Positions 8,492-17,719 of a stretch of DNA of 64,000 nucleotides are shown one piece after another. The stretch spans positions 55,242 through 119,241 of the forward strand of contig NZ_JAVREK010000022.1 in NCBI RefSeq assembly GCF_031845375.1. Reading direction: 5' to 3'. The position numbers were made by a program, and so were the translations under genes. Under the pieces are notes generated by a model, which saw only the letters and a list, made by a program, of their open reading frames with translations, was not told where the DNA came from and searched no databases. This stretch comes from Streptomonospora wellingtoniae. Lineage in GTDB: Bacteria; Actinomycetota; Actinomycetes; Streptosporangiales; Streptosporangiaceae. Positions within the stretch are counted from its first letter, which is position 1. Each line of letters starts with the position of its first letter.

Positions 8492-8920
8492 ATGCCACCA
8501 CCCGAGACAGGCGCCGTCCCGGCTCCCGTGATCGACGCGCTCGCCTGGGTGCACGTCAGCCGCAGGCGGCTGCTGTGCGTCCGCACGCGCGGCCGCAGCC
8601 TCTACTACCTTCCGGGCGGAAAGCGCGAGCCCGGCGAGAGCGACGAGGACGCCGTCGCGCGCGAGACGCGCGAGGAGGTGGGCGTGGCGCTGCGTCCCGC
8701 AACTCTGGCACCGTTCGCCGTGGTGGAGGAGGCCGCCGACGGCTATCCGGAGGGCACGAAGGTGCGCCTGTCCTGCTACACCGCCGAGCACGCGGGCGAA
8801 CCCGCGCCCGCGGCCGAGATCGCCGACCTCGCCTGGCTCGCACACGCCGATCGGGACCGCTGTGCGCCGGCGGTGCGCCGCGTCCTCGACGAGCTGGACG
8901 GGCGCGGCGAGATCGACTGA
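8492..8920 (+). CDS. NUDIX hydrolase
   Basis: A 142-aa pyrophosphohydrolase. The NUDIX box is complete, running from GGKREPGE (about residue 46) to RETREEVGV (about 60-68), and gives the G-x5-E-x7-RE-x2-EE-x-G-V pattern that binds Mg and the diphosphate. The N-terminal WVHVSRRRLLCVRTRGRSLY strand and the C-terminal AEIADLAWL strand are usual for the fold. The substrate (a nucleoside diphosphate linked to X) cannot be told. The ATG at 8492 was chosen because homology starts just after it; the ribosome site is weak. Confidence 0.88.
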   Translation: MPPPETGAVPAPVIDALAWVHVSRRRLLCVRTRGRSLYYLPGGKREPGESDEDAVARETREEVGVALRPATLAPFAVVEEAADGYPEGTKVRLSCYTAEHAGEPAPAAEIADLAWLAHADRDRCAPAVRRVLDELDGRGEID

Positions 8921-9082
8921 GGATTCGAGGGCGGCGGACCGTGCCGCCGCCGCGGTCGAACGCCTGCGCCCTTCCGCCCGCGGGCGCAGGCGCCCGCGGG
9001 CGGAGGACCGAGGAAGGGCGCCGCGCCCGGCCGCTCCGCCCGACACGACGGCGGAGCCGGTGCCCGGGCGGAGCGGATGCGG

Positions 9083-9571
9083 CTACCCGGCCGCTTCGGC
9101 CCGGTCTTCGGCGGTGCGGTCAGCGCGCGGCCCTCGCCCGCCGCCGCCGAAGGCAGCCGCCAGCACGGAGTCGACGCTGAACCTCCCCGGCCCGTGGGCA
9201 AGGATCATCAGGCTGACGGCGGCGAGCACCATCACGTACTCGAAGCCGCCGCCGTCCATCATGAGCCCGTTGCCGCTGTGCACGAACACCCAGGCGCCGA
9301 TCATGATCACGGTCAGCGCGGCCGCTCCCGCGCGGGTGGCGAAGCCGAGGACGAGCAGCGCGCCGCCGATCAGCTCGCCGTAGGCCAGGAAGGCCCCGCT
9401 CAGCTCGGGAAGAGGGATCCCCAGCTCGCGGTTGCTCTCCACGATCGTGCCGACACCCTGACCGGCGACCTTGTCCCAGCCGTGGGCGACGAAGACGGCG
9501 CCGACGCAGAGCCGCACCAGCAGGACCACCGCGTCGGTCAGCACCGCGTCCGAGCGGACCAGGAATTTCAT
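9083..9571 (-). CDS. DoxX-family membrane protein
   Basis: A 162-aa integral membrane protein with four hydrophobic helices. The N-terminal LLVRLCVGAVFVAHGWDKVA signature is that of DoxX/quinol-oxidase-subunit-like proteins, followed by PLPELSGAFLAYGELIGGAL and later helices. DoxX proteins take part in membrane redox or thiol-stress functions in actinobacteria. It is divergent from a LysR regulator 93 bp away, which is its likely controller (inference). The C-terminal 25 residues are hydrophilic and low-complexity. Confidence 0.85.
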   Translation of the reverse strand: MKFLVRSDAVLTDAVVLLVRLCVGAVFVAHGWDKVAGQGVGTIVESNRELGIPLPELSGAFLAYGELIGGALLVLGFATRAGAAALTVIMIGAWVFVHSGNGLMMDGGGFEYVMVLAAVSLMILAHGPGRFSVDSVLAAAFGGGGRGPRADRTAEDRAEAAG

Positions 9572-9664
9572 CGGTTCTCCTTTGTCAGGGGGATCGTTCC
9601 ATTCGACCAGGACGATCCGCTCCGCGGGAAATACCGATTGTGGAGGATAGGCTACCCTAAAGGT

Positions 9665-10597
9665 ATGCAGGAGTTCGATCTACGGGAATTGCGCTACTTC
9701 CTCGCGGCGGCCGAGGAGCTGAATCTCTCCCGCGCCGCCGAGCGCCTCGGTATCTCCCAGCCGCCCCTTTCTCGCGCAATCCGGCAGATGGAGCGCCGCC
9801 TCGGCGCGCCGCTGTTCCACCGCCGCCACAACACGATCCGGCTGACACCCGCGGGCGACACTCTGTTCAGCGAGGCGCGCAAGGTGCTGGACGCCGCCGC
9901 CGCGGCCTCGCGGCGAACCCGGCGGGCGGGCCGGACCACCCCGGCGCTGACCGTCACCGCGGCGCCCGGCCGCAGCACCGGGCTGCTGCGGAGCATCGTC
10001 GCCTCCTACGCACGCCTGCCGGACGCCGCGCGCACCGACATCGCCGTCACCGGCTACCGCGCCCAGGAGGCGACCCTGCGCAGGGGCGAAGCCGACCTCG
10101 CCCTTCTCGGCACTCCCTTCGGCACCGAGGGCCTGTGCGTTCGGCCGCTGTGCTCGGAGGAGCGGGTGGCCGCGGTACCCGCCGACCACAGGTTGGCCGG
10201 GCGCGCCGCGCTGCAGTGCGCCGACCTGGCCGGTGAACCGTTTCCGCGCTGGCCCGGGGACACCGAGGCGAGCCGGCGGTACTGGTCGGGCCAGGACCGG
10301 GCCGCCGCCGTGGGAGCCGACGGGGCCCAAGGCCCGCTTGTCCACGACATCTCCCAGGTCATCGAGGTCGTCGGACTGGGTCAGGCACTCGCTCTGGTGC
10401 CGCGCCACGTCGCCGCTGCCAACCCCCGCCCCGACGTCGTGTACGTCCCGGTGGCCGACGCCAGCGCCTACCGCACCGTGCTCGCCTGGCCCGAAGGGGC
10501 GACGGGGCCCGCTGTCGAGCTGTTCGTGCGCACGGCGGCGGACCTGTTCGCGACCGACCCGCCGCCCGACACCGGCCCGCTGCCCGAATCTGTTTAG
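9665..10597 (+). CDS. LysR-family transcriptional regulator
   Basis: A 310-aa regulator. Residues 3-62 are the LysR winged helix (LRELRYFLAAAEELNLSRAA, then ISQPPLSRAIRQMERRLGAP). The LysR substrate-binding domain follows (about 95-300), including the RRGEADLALLG hinge segment and a GLGQALALVPRHV C-terminal segment. The start is the ATG at 9665, directly after AAAGGT. It is divergent from the doxX-like gene, and the AT-rich stretch before it (9645-9660) is the likely shared promoter and operator. The inducer is unknown. Confidence 0.9.
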   Translation: MQEFDLRELRYFLAAAEELNLSRAAERLGISQPPLSRAIRQMERRLGAPLFHRRHNTIRLTPAGDTLFSEARKVLDAAAAASRRTRRAGRTTPALTVTAAPGRSTGLLRSIVASYARLPDAARTDIAVTGYRAQEATLRRGEADLALLGTPFGTEGLCVRPLCSEERVAAVPADHRLAGRAALQCADLAGEPFPRWPGDTEASRRYWSGQDRAAAVGADGAQGPLVHDISQVIEVVGLGQALALVPRHVAAANPRPDVVYVPVADASAYRTVLAWPEGATGPAVELFVRTAADLFATDPPPDTGPLPESV

Positions 10598-10841
10598 AAA
10601 GGCGGTATTCACGGCGCTTACCTGGAAACACCCGGATGCGCTTCGTCGGAGTTCGATCCGACCGTTTCCCGAAAGTTGCGGAAACCGTGGATGCCGAATA
10701 CCGGTGTGCGGCCGAACCGCGTTCTGCTATCGACTACTGAACCGGTTAATAAGCTGACCTGGGATTTCACCGCACAGGCCGGAACCGTGAGTCGGTAAAT
10801 CCGTGATTTCACCGGTGACGGCCCGCGGCGCGCTCGGCTTT

Positions 10842-11693
10842 CTAACCCGACACCGCGCGCAGGGCTCCGGGACGGCGGCCGGTGAGGCGGCTCAGGGCGG
10901 CGGAGGCGGCCTCGTCGGCGGGCAGGTAGGCGATCAGGCGCAGGACGTCGGTATCGTTAAGGTCCAGCGTCTCGTAGGACAGGCGCAGCTCGCCCGCCTC
11001 CGGGTGGGCGATCCGGCGCACCCCCGCGCGTACCGGCAGCGACGTGGGTGAGGACCAGCGCCGGGCGAACGCCGCCCCTCCGGTGACCGACAACTCCTCC
11101 GCGACGTGCGCCACGTGCGGGTCGGCCGGCATCGTGGCGAGCCGGAGGTCGGCGACCAGCTCGTCGGCGACCCGCTCCCACTCGGGGAACGCGTCGGCCG
11201 CGCGCGGATCGGTGAACACGTAGCGGACGAGGTTCGGCTGATCGCCGTCGAGAAGGCCGAGGGGGCGGGCGACCCGATCGAAACCGCGGGTGGTGGCGAG
11301 CACGTCGCCGACGCGGTCGACCAGCAGCGCGGGGTCGGGGTCGAACCTGTCGAGCAGCGCGCGCACGGTGGGCCGCACTGACGGTGCGGACGGCCGCTGG
11401 CCCGCGCACTGCGCGCCGCCGCCCTCCTTGGCCAGGCGGTGCAGGTGCAGCCGCTCCGCCGCAGACAGCCGTAGCGCGTCGGCAAGGGCGCCGAGCACCT
11501 GCCCGGAAGGGTGGCGGTCACGCCCCTGCTCCAACCGCGTGACGTACTCGACGCTCACATCCGCGAGGGTCGCCACCTCGGATCGGCGCAGCCCGGGGGT
11601 GCGGCGCCTCCCGCCGTCCGCAAGCCCGACCTCGCCGGGCGTGACGGCTTCGCGGCGGGCCCGCAGAAACTCCCCCAGATCGTTGTCGCCCAT
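10842..11693 (-). CDS. XRE regulator with MmyB-like ligand domain
   Basis: A 283-aa regulator. The N-terminal lambda-repressor-type HTH (residues about 8-75, PGLRRSEVATLADVSVEYVT, then RLEQGRDRHPS) is followed by an MmyB-like ligand-binding domain (about 105-270). The conserved VRYVFTDPRAADAFPEWE, AFARRW and LRLSYETLDL segments are visible. MmyB-type regulators bind fatty-acid-like ligands and usually control a divergent oxidoreductase; here the divergent gene is a PPOX-class protein 161 bp away. The start ATG at 11693 is supported by the HTH beginning immediately after it. Confidence 0.88.
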   Translation of the reverse strand: MGDNDLGEFLRARREAVTPGEVGLADGGRRRTPGLRRSEVATLADVSVEYVTRLEQGRDRHPSGQVLGALADALRLSAAERLHLHRLAKEGGGAQCAGQRPSAPSVRPTVRALLDRFDPDPALLVDRVGDVLATTRGFDRVARPLGLLDGDQPNLVRYVFTDPRAADAFPEWERVADELVADLRLATMPADPHVAHVAEELSVTGGAAFARRWSSPTSLPVRAGVRRIAHPEAGELRLSYETLDLNDTDVLRLIAYLPADEAASAALSRLTGRRPGALRAVSG

Positions 11694-11854
11694 GGCCCGA
11701 GTCTAGGGCCGCCCCCTCGCGGCAGCATGTCCCTGCCGCTACCAGTCCCGCGGCGGCCTTCCTGCCCGCCCGTGGCGCGCCCACAGTGGTGTCGACCCGT
11801 GTCCGGTCCGGACGCGGTGCCACACCACCTCAGACCACGGGAGCACAGCCGACG

Positions 11855-12280
11855 ATGAGCGCATTCACCGAGACGGAGATCGCCTACCTGATCGAGCAGC
11901 CCCTGGGCCGCCTGGCCACAGTGGGCCCCGACGGCCTACCGCAGGTCAAACCGGTCGGCGTCTTCTACGACCCCGAGAACGACGGACTCGTCGTCGGCGG
12001 GATCGACATGGCGCCGAGCAAGAAGTTCCGCGACGCGACCGCCAACCCCGAGGTCGCCGTCGTCGTCGACGACCTGGCCTCGGTCGACCCGTGGAGCCCG
12101 CGCGGCATCGAGGTCCGCGGCCGCGCCGAGACCCGGACCGAGGGCGGCGAGGCGACGGGCGAGCGCTTGGGCGCGGGCTTCCCGTTCAGCCCCGCCTGGA
12201 TCCTGATCCACCCGCGCCGCGTCGTCTGCTGGGGTATCGGCTCCGGACCGTTCGAGTTCGCCGCCCGCACCGTCGCCTGA
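11855..12280 (+). CDS. PPOX-class F420-dependent oxidoreductase-like protein
   Basis: A 141-aa split-barrel flavin/deazaflavin-binding protein. The N-terminus FTETEIAYLIEQPLGRLATV and the strand QVKPVGVFYDPENDGLVVGG are typical of the actinobacterial PPOX-class F420-dependent family. The Lys-containing APSKKFRDATANPEVAVVVD segment and the basic HPRRVVCWGIG C-terminus fit too. It probably reduces or oxidises a small molecule with F420 or FMN; cofactor choice is not decidable from sequence alone. It is divergent from the MmyB-like regulator, its likely controller. Confidence 0.85.
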   Translation: MSAFTETEIAYLIEQPLGRLATVGPDGLPQVKPVGVFYDPENDGLVVGGIDMAPSKKFRDATANPEVAVVVDDLASVDPWSPRGIEVRGRAETRTEGGEATGERLGAGFPFSPAWILIHPRRVVCWGIGSGPFEFAARTVA

Positions 12281-12375
12281 ACACCGCCTCCGTCCCCGAC
12301 CGCCGGACCGGGTGCGGCGGATCGGCCATGGCCCGATCAGCTTGTGAGTCCGGCCCCGGCCGCCGAAAGGAATCC

Positions 12376-12540
12376 ATGCGCCACCGACCGCTCGGCCGAA
12401 CCGGACTCCGCGCCTCAGAGCTGTTCCTGGGCGCGATGGCCTTGGCCGGCGACGGCGAAGGGCCCCTCCCGCCGAGGACCGCAGCATGCTGGACGCCTAT
12501 GCCGAGACACGGGCAGCAACGCCCCGCGGGGTTCGGCAGC
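12376..12540 (+). pseudogene. Aldo/keto reductase remnant (frameshifted, truncated)
   Basis: A clear aldo/keto reductase start (MRHRPLGRTGLRASELFLGA) follows AAAGGA. The continuation expected of this family, an acidic loop then 'DAYAEAGGN', appears in a different frame: the next frame reads SMLDAYAETRAAT from about 12483. So a frameshift lies near 12465-12485. After about 12540 no frame shows further AKR sequence, and about 280 residues including the catalytic Tyr/Lys are missing. This is a decayed 5' fragment. Confidence 0.65.
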
Positions 12541-12607
12541 GCCTTCAACGGGGTGGACGCCCGCGGCCGAGCCGGGGCCGCAGCCGGTCGGCGGCCGCCG
12601 GAGCGGG

Positions 12608-13372
12608 TCAGAGCATGGGCGGAACCGGAGGGAGCACGGAGGCGGGGTACTCGACGGGCGTGCCGCCGCGGTGGACGGTGAGGCGAGAGCCGTCGGCGCG
12701 GCCGGAGAGCCAGGCCAGGATCTCGCCGGCCGGCCCCTGGGCGGTCACCGCCGGGCCCGCGGCGGCGCCGATGCGGTACTCGGCCCCGCTCGCGCCGTCG
12801 CGCAGCAGGACGGGCGGCAGCTCCTCCTCGACCGCGAACCGCGAGGTCAGGCTCTCCAGCTCGGGGCCGGTGAAGAAGGCGGGCCAGTCGCCGGGCGTGT
12901 AGCCGAGGTCGAGGTCGACGTGGTGGTACTCCACCTCCGCCAACCGCATCCATACGACCCGCGCGGCCGGGAAGACGCGGCCGCTGCGGTGCCGGATCTC
13001 GAACGTCCACGCCTGCTCGGGCATGGTGCGCACGACCTCCGCCAGCCGCTCGGCGGTGGCTTCGAGGTCGGCCGCCTGCTCCTCGGGAGCCCGCCCGGCG
13101 CCGTCCTCGATATCGCGCTCGCGCGCCTCGGCGCCGGCGTACATGTCGGCCTGGACGCCCTCGCGTGCGCCCTCCAGGACGCGGACCATCGCCTCGGCGC
13201 TGCGGGAGACGTGGGCCAGGACGTGGCCGCGCGTCCATCCGGGAAGCAGCGAGGGTTCGGCGACCTGCTCGGGGCGCACGGCGGCGGCGGTGCGCAGCAG
13301 GCGGCCGGTGCCCTCCTCGATCGCGCCGAGCACCGCAGTGGGCTCCTCGGGGCGGACGCTTGGTGCGGTCAT
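12608..13372 (-). CDS. Maleylpyruvate isomerase/DinB-like (mycothiol-dependent type) protein
   Basis: A 254-aa protein of the MDMPI/TIGR03083 group in the DinB superfamily. The metal-binding His residues are visible: LLPGWTRGHVLAHVSRSAEA (about residues 43-62) and VEYHHVDLDLGY (about 148-160). The MDMPI C-terminal domain follows with AEILAWLSGRA. Members include mycothiol-dependent maleylpyruvate isomerase; most actinobacterial paralogues have unknown thiol-dependent roles. Two ATG codons lie in tandem; the second (13372) has GGAGG at a 5-nt distance and is preferred. It is unrelated to the upstream groEL, from which a strong terminator separates it. Confidence 0.82.
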   Translation of the reverse strand: MTAPSVRPEEPTAVLGAIEEGTGRLLRTAAAVRPEQVAEPSLLPGWTRGHVLAHVSRSAEAMVRVLEGAREGVQADMYAGAEARERDIEDGAGRAPEEQAADLEATAERLAEVVRTMPEQAWTFEIRHRSGRVFPAARVVWMRLAEVEYHHVDLDLGYTPGDWPAFFTGPELESLTSRFAVEEELPPVLLRDGASGAEYRIGAAAGPAVTAQGPAGEILAWLSGRADGSRLTVHRGGTPVEYPASVLPPVPPML

Positions 13373-13553
13373 CATGGCCTCCTGTGCTGGTCTGCCCGCC
13401 TGCTCCGCGGCGGCGCGGCGTGCTCGGGGCACCGGCGTGCGGACCCGCGCGGGGCTGCGCCGCGCACCGCGGAGGCGGGAATGACGCTACCACCGGCAGA
13501 CCGGGGCGACACGGTGCAGCGGCCGACATGGCGCGATCGATCCGCGAACGCGA

Positions 13554-13586
13554 ATCGGGCGGTCCCCCCAGCGGGGACCGCCCGAT
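13554..13586 (-). terminator. Hairpin terminator after groEL
   Basis: Perfect 14-bp inverted repeat (ATCGGGCGGTCCCC and GGGGACCGCCCGAT) with a 5-nt loop, 56 bp beyond the groEL stop. There is no long T tract, as is usual in high-GC actinobacteria. Confidence 0.75.
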
Positions 13587-13641
13587 CGTCGCAGGTGGCT
13601 GAGCTCGCGTACCGGACTCGCCGACCTCTGGCCGAGAGGCC

Positions 13642-15279
<1,638 letters not shown>

Positions 15280-15406
15280 AGACTTCTTGTCCTCCCGAGA
15301 CCGGGCTGATACGCGAAGGTACGAGCCGATGCCCGCGACGGACGACCGTGGTACTTCCGGCAACCCCGCTGCCGGGGACCTCGGCCTCATCGCCTCGAAC
15401 CAGGGT

Positions 15407-15433
15407 TTAGCACTCAGGATGCCAGAGTGCCAG
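15407..15433 (-). promoter_or_regulatory. CIRCE operator 1 (HrcA site)
   Basis: TTAGCACTC, 9-nt spacer, GAGTGCCAG: the CIRCE consensus (TTAGCACTC-N9-GAGTGCTAA) with two mismatches in the right arm. It lies upstream of groEL. HrcA binding here is expected to repress groEL until heat shock. Confidence 0.85.
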
Positions 15434-15444
15434 CGACCCCATTA

Positions 15445-15471
15445 TTAGCACTCCCCCTATGCGAGTGCAAA
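15445..15471 (-). promoter_or_regulatory. CIRCE operator 2 (HrcA site)
   Basis: TTAGCACTC, 9-nt spacer, GAGTGCAAA: a second CIRCE-like site with one mismatch in the right arm, its start 38 bp from that of the first (11 bp between the two sites). The tandem arrangement suggests tight or cooperative HrcA control of groEL. Confidence 0.85.
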
Positions 15472-15538
15472 TGCCCTAACCAGACTTCGCTGCGGCGTTA
15501 CCCGCAGGTCAATGACGCCTCGTGGCCGCAAGTGGAAA

Positions 15539-15577
15539 AGCCCGCGCCCCGCCCTCGGGGGCGGCGGGGCGCGGGCT
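15539..15577 (-). terminator. Intrinsic terminator after cysO-like gene
   Basis: Perfect 15-bp arms (AGCCCGCGCCCCGCC and GGCGGGGCGCGGGCT) around a 9-nt loop, followed on the minus strand by TTTTCC. It lies 55 bp past the stop of the CysO-like gene and separates that operon from groEL. Confidence 0.85.
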
Positions 15578-15631
15578 GGGCCGACTGCGCGGCCTGGCGC
15601 GTCGGGGGTCGGGACCGTCGGGGGCCGGGGG

Positions 15632-15910
15632 TCAGCAGCCTCCGGCCACGGCCGGGATGATCGAGACCTGGGTGCCCGACGCGGTCGGGGTGTCCAGTCC
15701 CTGGGCGAACCGCACGTCCTCGTCGCCGACGTAGACGTTGACGAAGCGGCGGATCTTCCCGGCGTCGTCGACGATGCGCGCCTTGATTCCGGGGTACTTG
15801 GCCTCCAGGTCGGACAGCACGGCCTGCACGGTCTCGCCTTCGGCGCTGACCTCGGCCTCGTCCTTGGTGTAGGTGCGCAGGATGGTCGGGACGCGGACAC
15901 TGACGCTCAT
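15632..15910 (-). CDS. CysO-like (ThiS/MoaD) sulfur carrier protein
   Basis: A 92-aa ubiquitin-fold sulfur carrier. SVSVRVPTILRTYTKDEAEV at the start and RFVNVYVGDEDVRFAQGLDT in the middle closely resemble mycobacterial CysO. That protein carries sulfide as a C-terminal thiocarboxylate for O-phosphoserine-dependent cysteine synthesis (CysM) and is recycled by the Mec+ protease. The C-terminus here is PAVAGGC: the usual Gly-Gly is followed by one encoded Cys. A Mec+-like protease would have to remove it, or the gene directly mimics the CysO-Cys intermediate. It lies 60 bp downstream of thrC, so probably in the same transcript under the SAM riboswitch. Confidence 0.85.
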   Translation of the reverse strand: MSVSVRVPTILRTYTKDEAEVSAEGETVQAVLSDLEAKYPGIKARIVDDAGKIRRFVNVYVGDEDVRFAQGLDTPTASGTQVSIIPAVAGGC

Positions 15911-15970
15911 GACTGCGGTATCTCCTTGACTCGCTCGCCGGCCGGCGGTTGCGGGGGTTGTCCGGGCGCT

Positions 15971-17236
15971 CTAGAGAAGCCCGGCCTCCTTGAACACGTC
16001 CAGGGAGGGCTTGATGGTCGCGGTGACCCCGGCCTCGACGGCGTTCAGGGTCTTCAGGCCGTCGCCGGTGTTGAGCACGACGGTCTCGGCACGGGGGTCG
16101 AGGGTGCCCTCGTCCAGCAGCTTGCGCAGCACCCCGGTGGTGACGCCGCCGGCGGTCTCGGCGAAGACGCCCTCGGTACGGGCGAGCAGCGAGATGGAGT
16201 CGACCACCGCCGCGTCGTCGACGCGGGCGACCGCGCCGCCGGTGCGGCGGCAGACGTCGAGGACGTAGGGGCCGTCGGCGGGGTTGCCGATCGCCAGCGA
16301 CTTGGCGATGGTGTCGGGCTTGACCGGCTGGATGACGTCGTGGCCCTGCTCGTAGGCGGCGGCCACCGGGGAGCAGCCCGCGGCCTGGGCGCCGAAGACC
16401 TTGTAGGGGCGGTCCTGCACCAGCCCCAGCTCGATCAGCTCGCGGAAACCCTTGTCGATCTTGGTGAGCTGGGAGCCCGAGGCGATGGGGACGATGATCT
16501 GCTCGGGCAGCCGCCAGCCCAGCTGCTCGGCGATCTCATAGGCCAGGGTCTTGGAGCCCTCGGCGTAGTAGGGCCGCAGGTTGACGTTGACGAAGCCCCA
16601 GTCCTCGCCGGCCGGGTCGCCGATCAGCTCCGAGCAGAAGCGGTTCACGTCGTCGTAGGTGCCGTCGATGGCCACGACCTTGCCGCCGTAGACGGCCGCC
16701 ATGACGATCTTTCCCTCTTCCAGGCCCGCCGGGATGAACACGCACGAGCGGAACCCGGCGCGGGCCGAGGCGGCGCCGACCGCGCCGGCCAGGTTGCCGG
16801 TGGAGGAGCAGGAGAGGGTGCGGAATCCGAAGGTGCGTGCGGCCTCGACGGCCATGGCCACCACCCGGTCCTTGAAGGAGTGGGTGGGGTTGGCGGAGTC
16901 GTCCTTGACGTGCAGCGAGCGCATACCCAGCTCAGCGGCCAGCCGGTCGGCGCGCACCAGCGGCGTCAGGCCGGGGTTCATGTTGGGCAGCTCGGCGACG
17001 TTGCCCGGAACCGGAAGGAGGTCGGCGTAGCGCCAGATGTTGTTCGGACCGCGCGCGATGGCCTCGCGGGTGACCTCGCCGAACTCGTAGGCCACCTCAA
17101 GAGGCCCGAAACAGAACTCGCAGGCGAAGCTGGGGGCGAGGTCGTAGCGTTGGCCGCATTCGCGACAGGACAGCGCGGCGGCGGGGCCGAAGGCGCGGGC
17201 GGAGGGCGTGTCCGTTTCCGTGGCGGTAATCGCCAT
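15971..17236 (-). CDS. thrC: Threonine synthase
   Basis: A 421-aa PLP enzyme converting O-phosphohomoserine to threonine. The N-terminus has a small zinc-ribbon-like unit (CRECGQRYDLAPSFACEFCF). The PLP lysine lies in DDSANPTHSFKDRVVAMAVE (about residue 124), and the phosphate-binding segments SSTGNLAGAVGAA and a Gly-rich IASGSQL loop are present. Length fits the long-N-terminus actinobacterial type. The start ATG lies 14 nt past the end of a SAM-I riboswitch, whose last stem abuts the ribosome site, so translation is probably SAM-controlled. The CysO-like gene follows on the same strand. Confidence 0.95.
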   Translation of the reverse strand: MAITATETDTPSARAFGPAAALSCRECGQRYDLAPSFACEFCFGPLEVAYEFGEVTREAIARGPNNIWRYADLLPVPGNVAELPNMNPGLTPLVRADRLAAELGMRSLHVKDDSANPTHSFKDRVVAMAVEAARTFGFRTLSCSSTGNLAGAVGAASARAGFRSCVFIPAGLEEGKIVMAAVYGGKVVAIDGTYDDVNRFCSELIGDPAGEDWGFVNVNLRPYYAEGSKTLAYEIAEQLGWRLPEQIIVPIASGSQLTKIDKGFRELIELGLVQDRPYKVFGAQAAGCSPVAAAYEQGHDVIQPVKPDTIAKSLAIGNPADGPYVLDVCRRTGGAVARVDDAAVVDSISLLARTEGVFAETAGGVTTGVLRKLLDEGTLDPRAETVVLNTGDGLKTLNAVEAGVTATIKPSLDVFKEAGLL

Positions 17237-17250
17237 GCGAGGCGTCTCCC

Positions 17251-17389
17251 CTCATCTTTCCTGGCTGACCGATCTGGCCCCAGGCCGGAGTTGGCACCTG
17301 CCTCGGCCGCCTCGCAGGATCGCGAGTCGCGCAAACCGAGATGGTTGCCGGGGCTTCGCAGGGCCGGTCCCTCCACCCCTCTGGATGAG
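17251..17389 (-). ncRNA. SAM-I (S-box) riboswitch upstream of thrC
   Basis: On the minus strand the conserved S-box blocks appear in order: P1 5' strand CTCATC (17389-17384), the core AGGGGTGGAGGGACCGGCCC, then GCGAAGCCCCGGCAACC, a variable P3 arm, AGGTGCCAACTCC, and a 3' block AGGAAAGATGAG whose GATGAG (17256-17251) closes P1. The element ends right at the GGGGAG ribosome site of thrC. That favours translational control: SAM binding stabilises P1 and hides the site. Assignment is by recognition of the known consensus. Confidence 0.9.
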
Positions 17390-17719
17390 CAATATGAAGT
17401 TGTCGGATCCGCAGTTGGGCGCCCGGGGCGCAGCGGAATCCGCATGCCACTGTAGCTCACGTTTCGCCCGAATTTCCATGGAGAGTGATCCGGGTAACAC
17501 GCCTGACGCCGGAGCGCCGGGGTAGCGGCGCCCGTACCTGCGGCGCCGCGCGCGCCGGCGCCGGTTTCGGCGCGCTATCCCTCCGGAGCCCCGAACCGGC
17601 GGGTTTGCGCGGGGCCCGGGAAGGCGAGACCTATGACACCTTCGCGCAGCGGGCCCTGTTGTCAGCGGTACCGGTGTAGTGCAATGAGACGTCGGCGCGA
17701 TTCCGGTGACAGGTGAGAG
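17390..17719. other. Divergent promoter region between thrC and otsA
   Basis: 330 bp without a gene. It must hold the promoter of the thrC leader RNA (minus) and that of otsA (plus). No clear sigma-factor boxes, long repeats or coding potential are seen. Confidence 0.4.

Noticed and set aside
15512..17455. Long plus-strand frame of 647 residues opposite thrC and cysO
   Set aside because: Mirror frame of well-conserved threonine synthase and CysO genes; Gly/Val/Asp-rich as expected for an antisense shadow.
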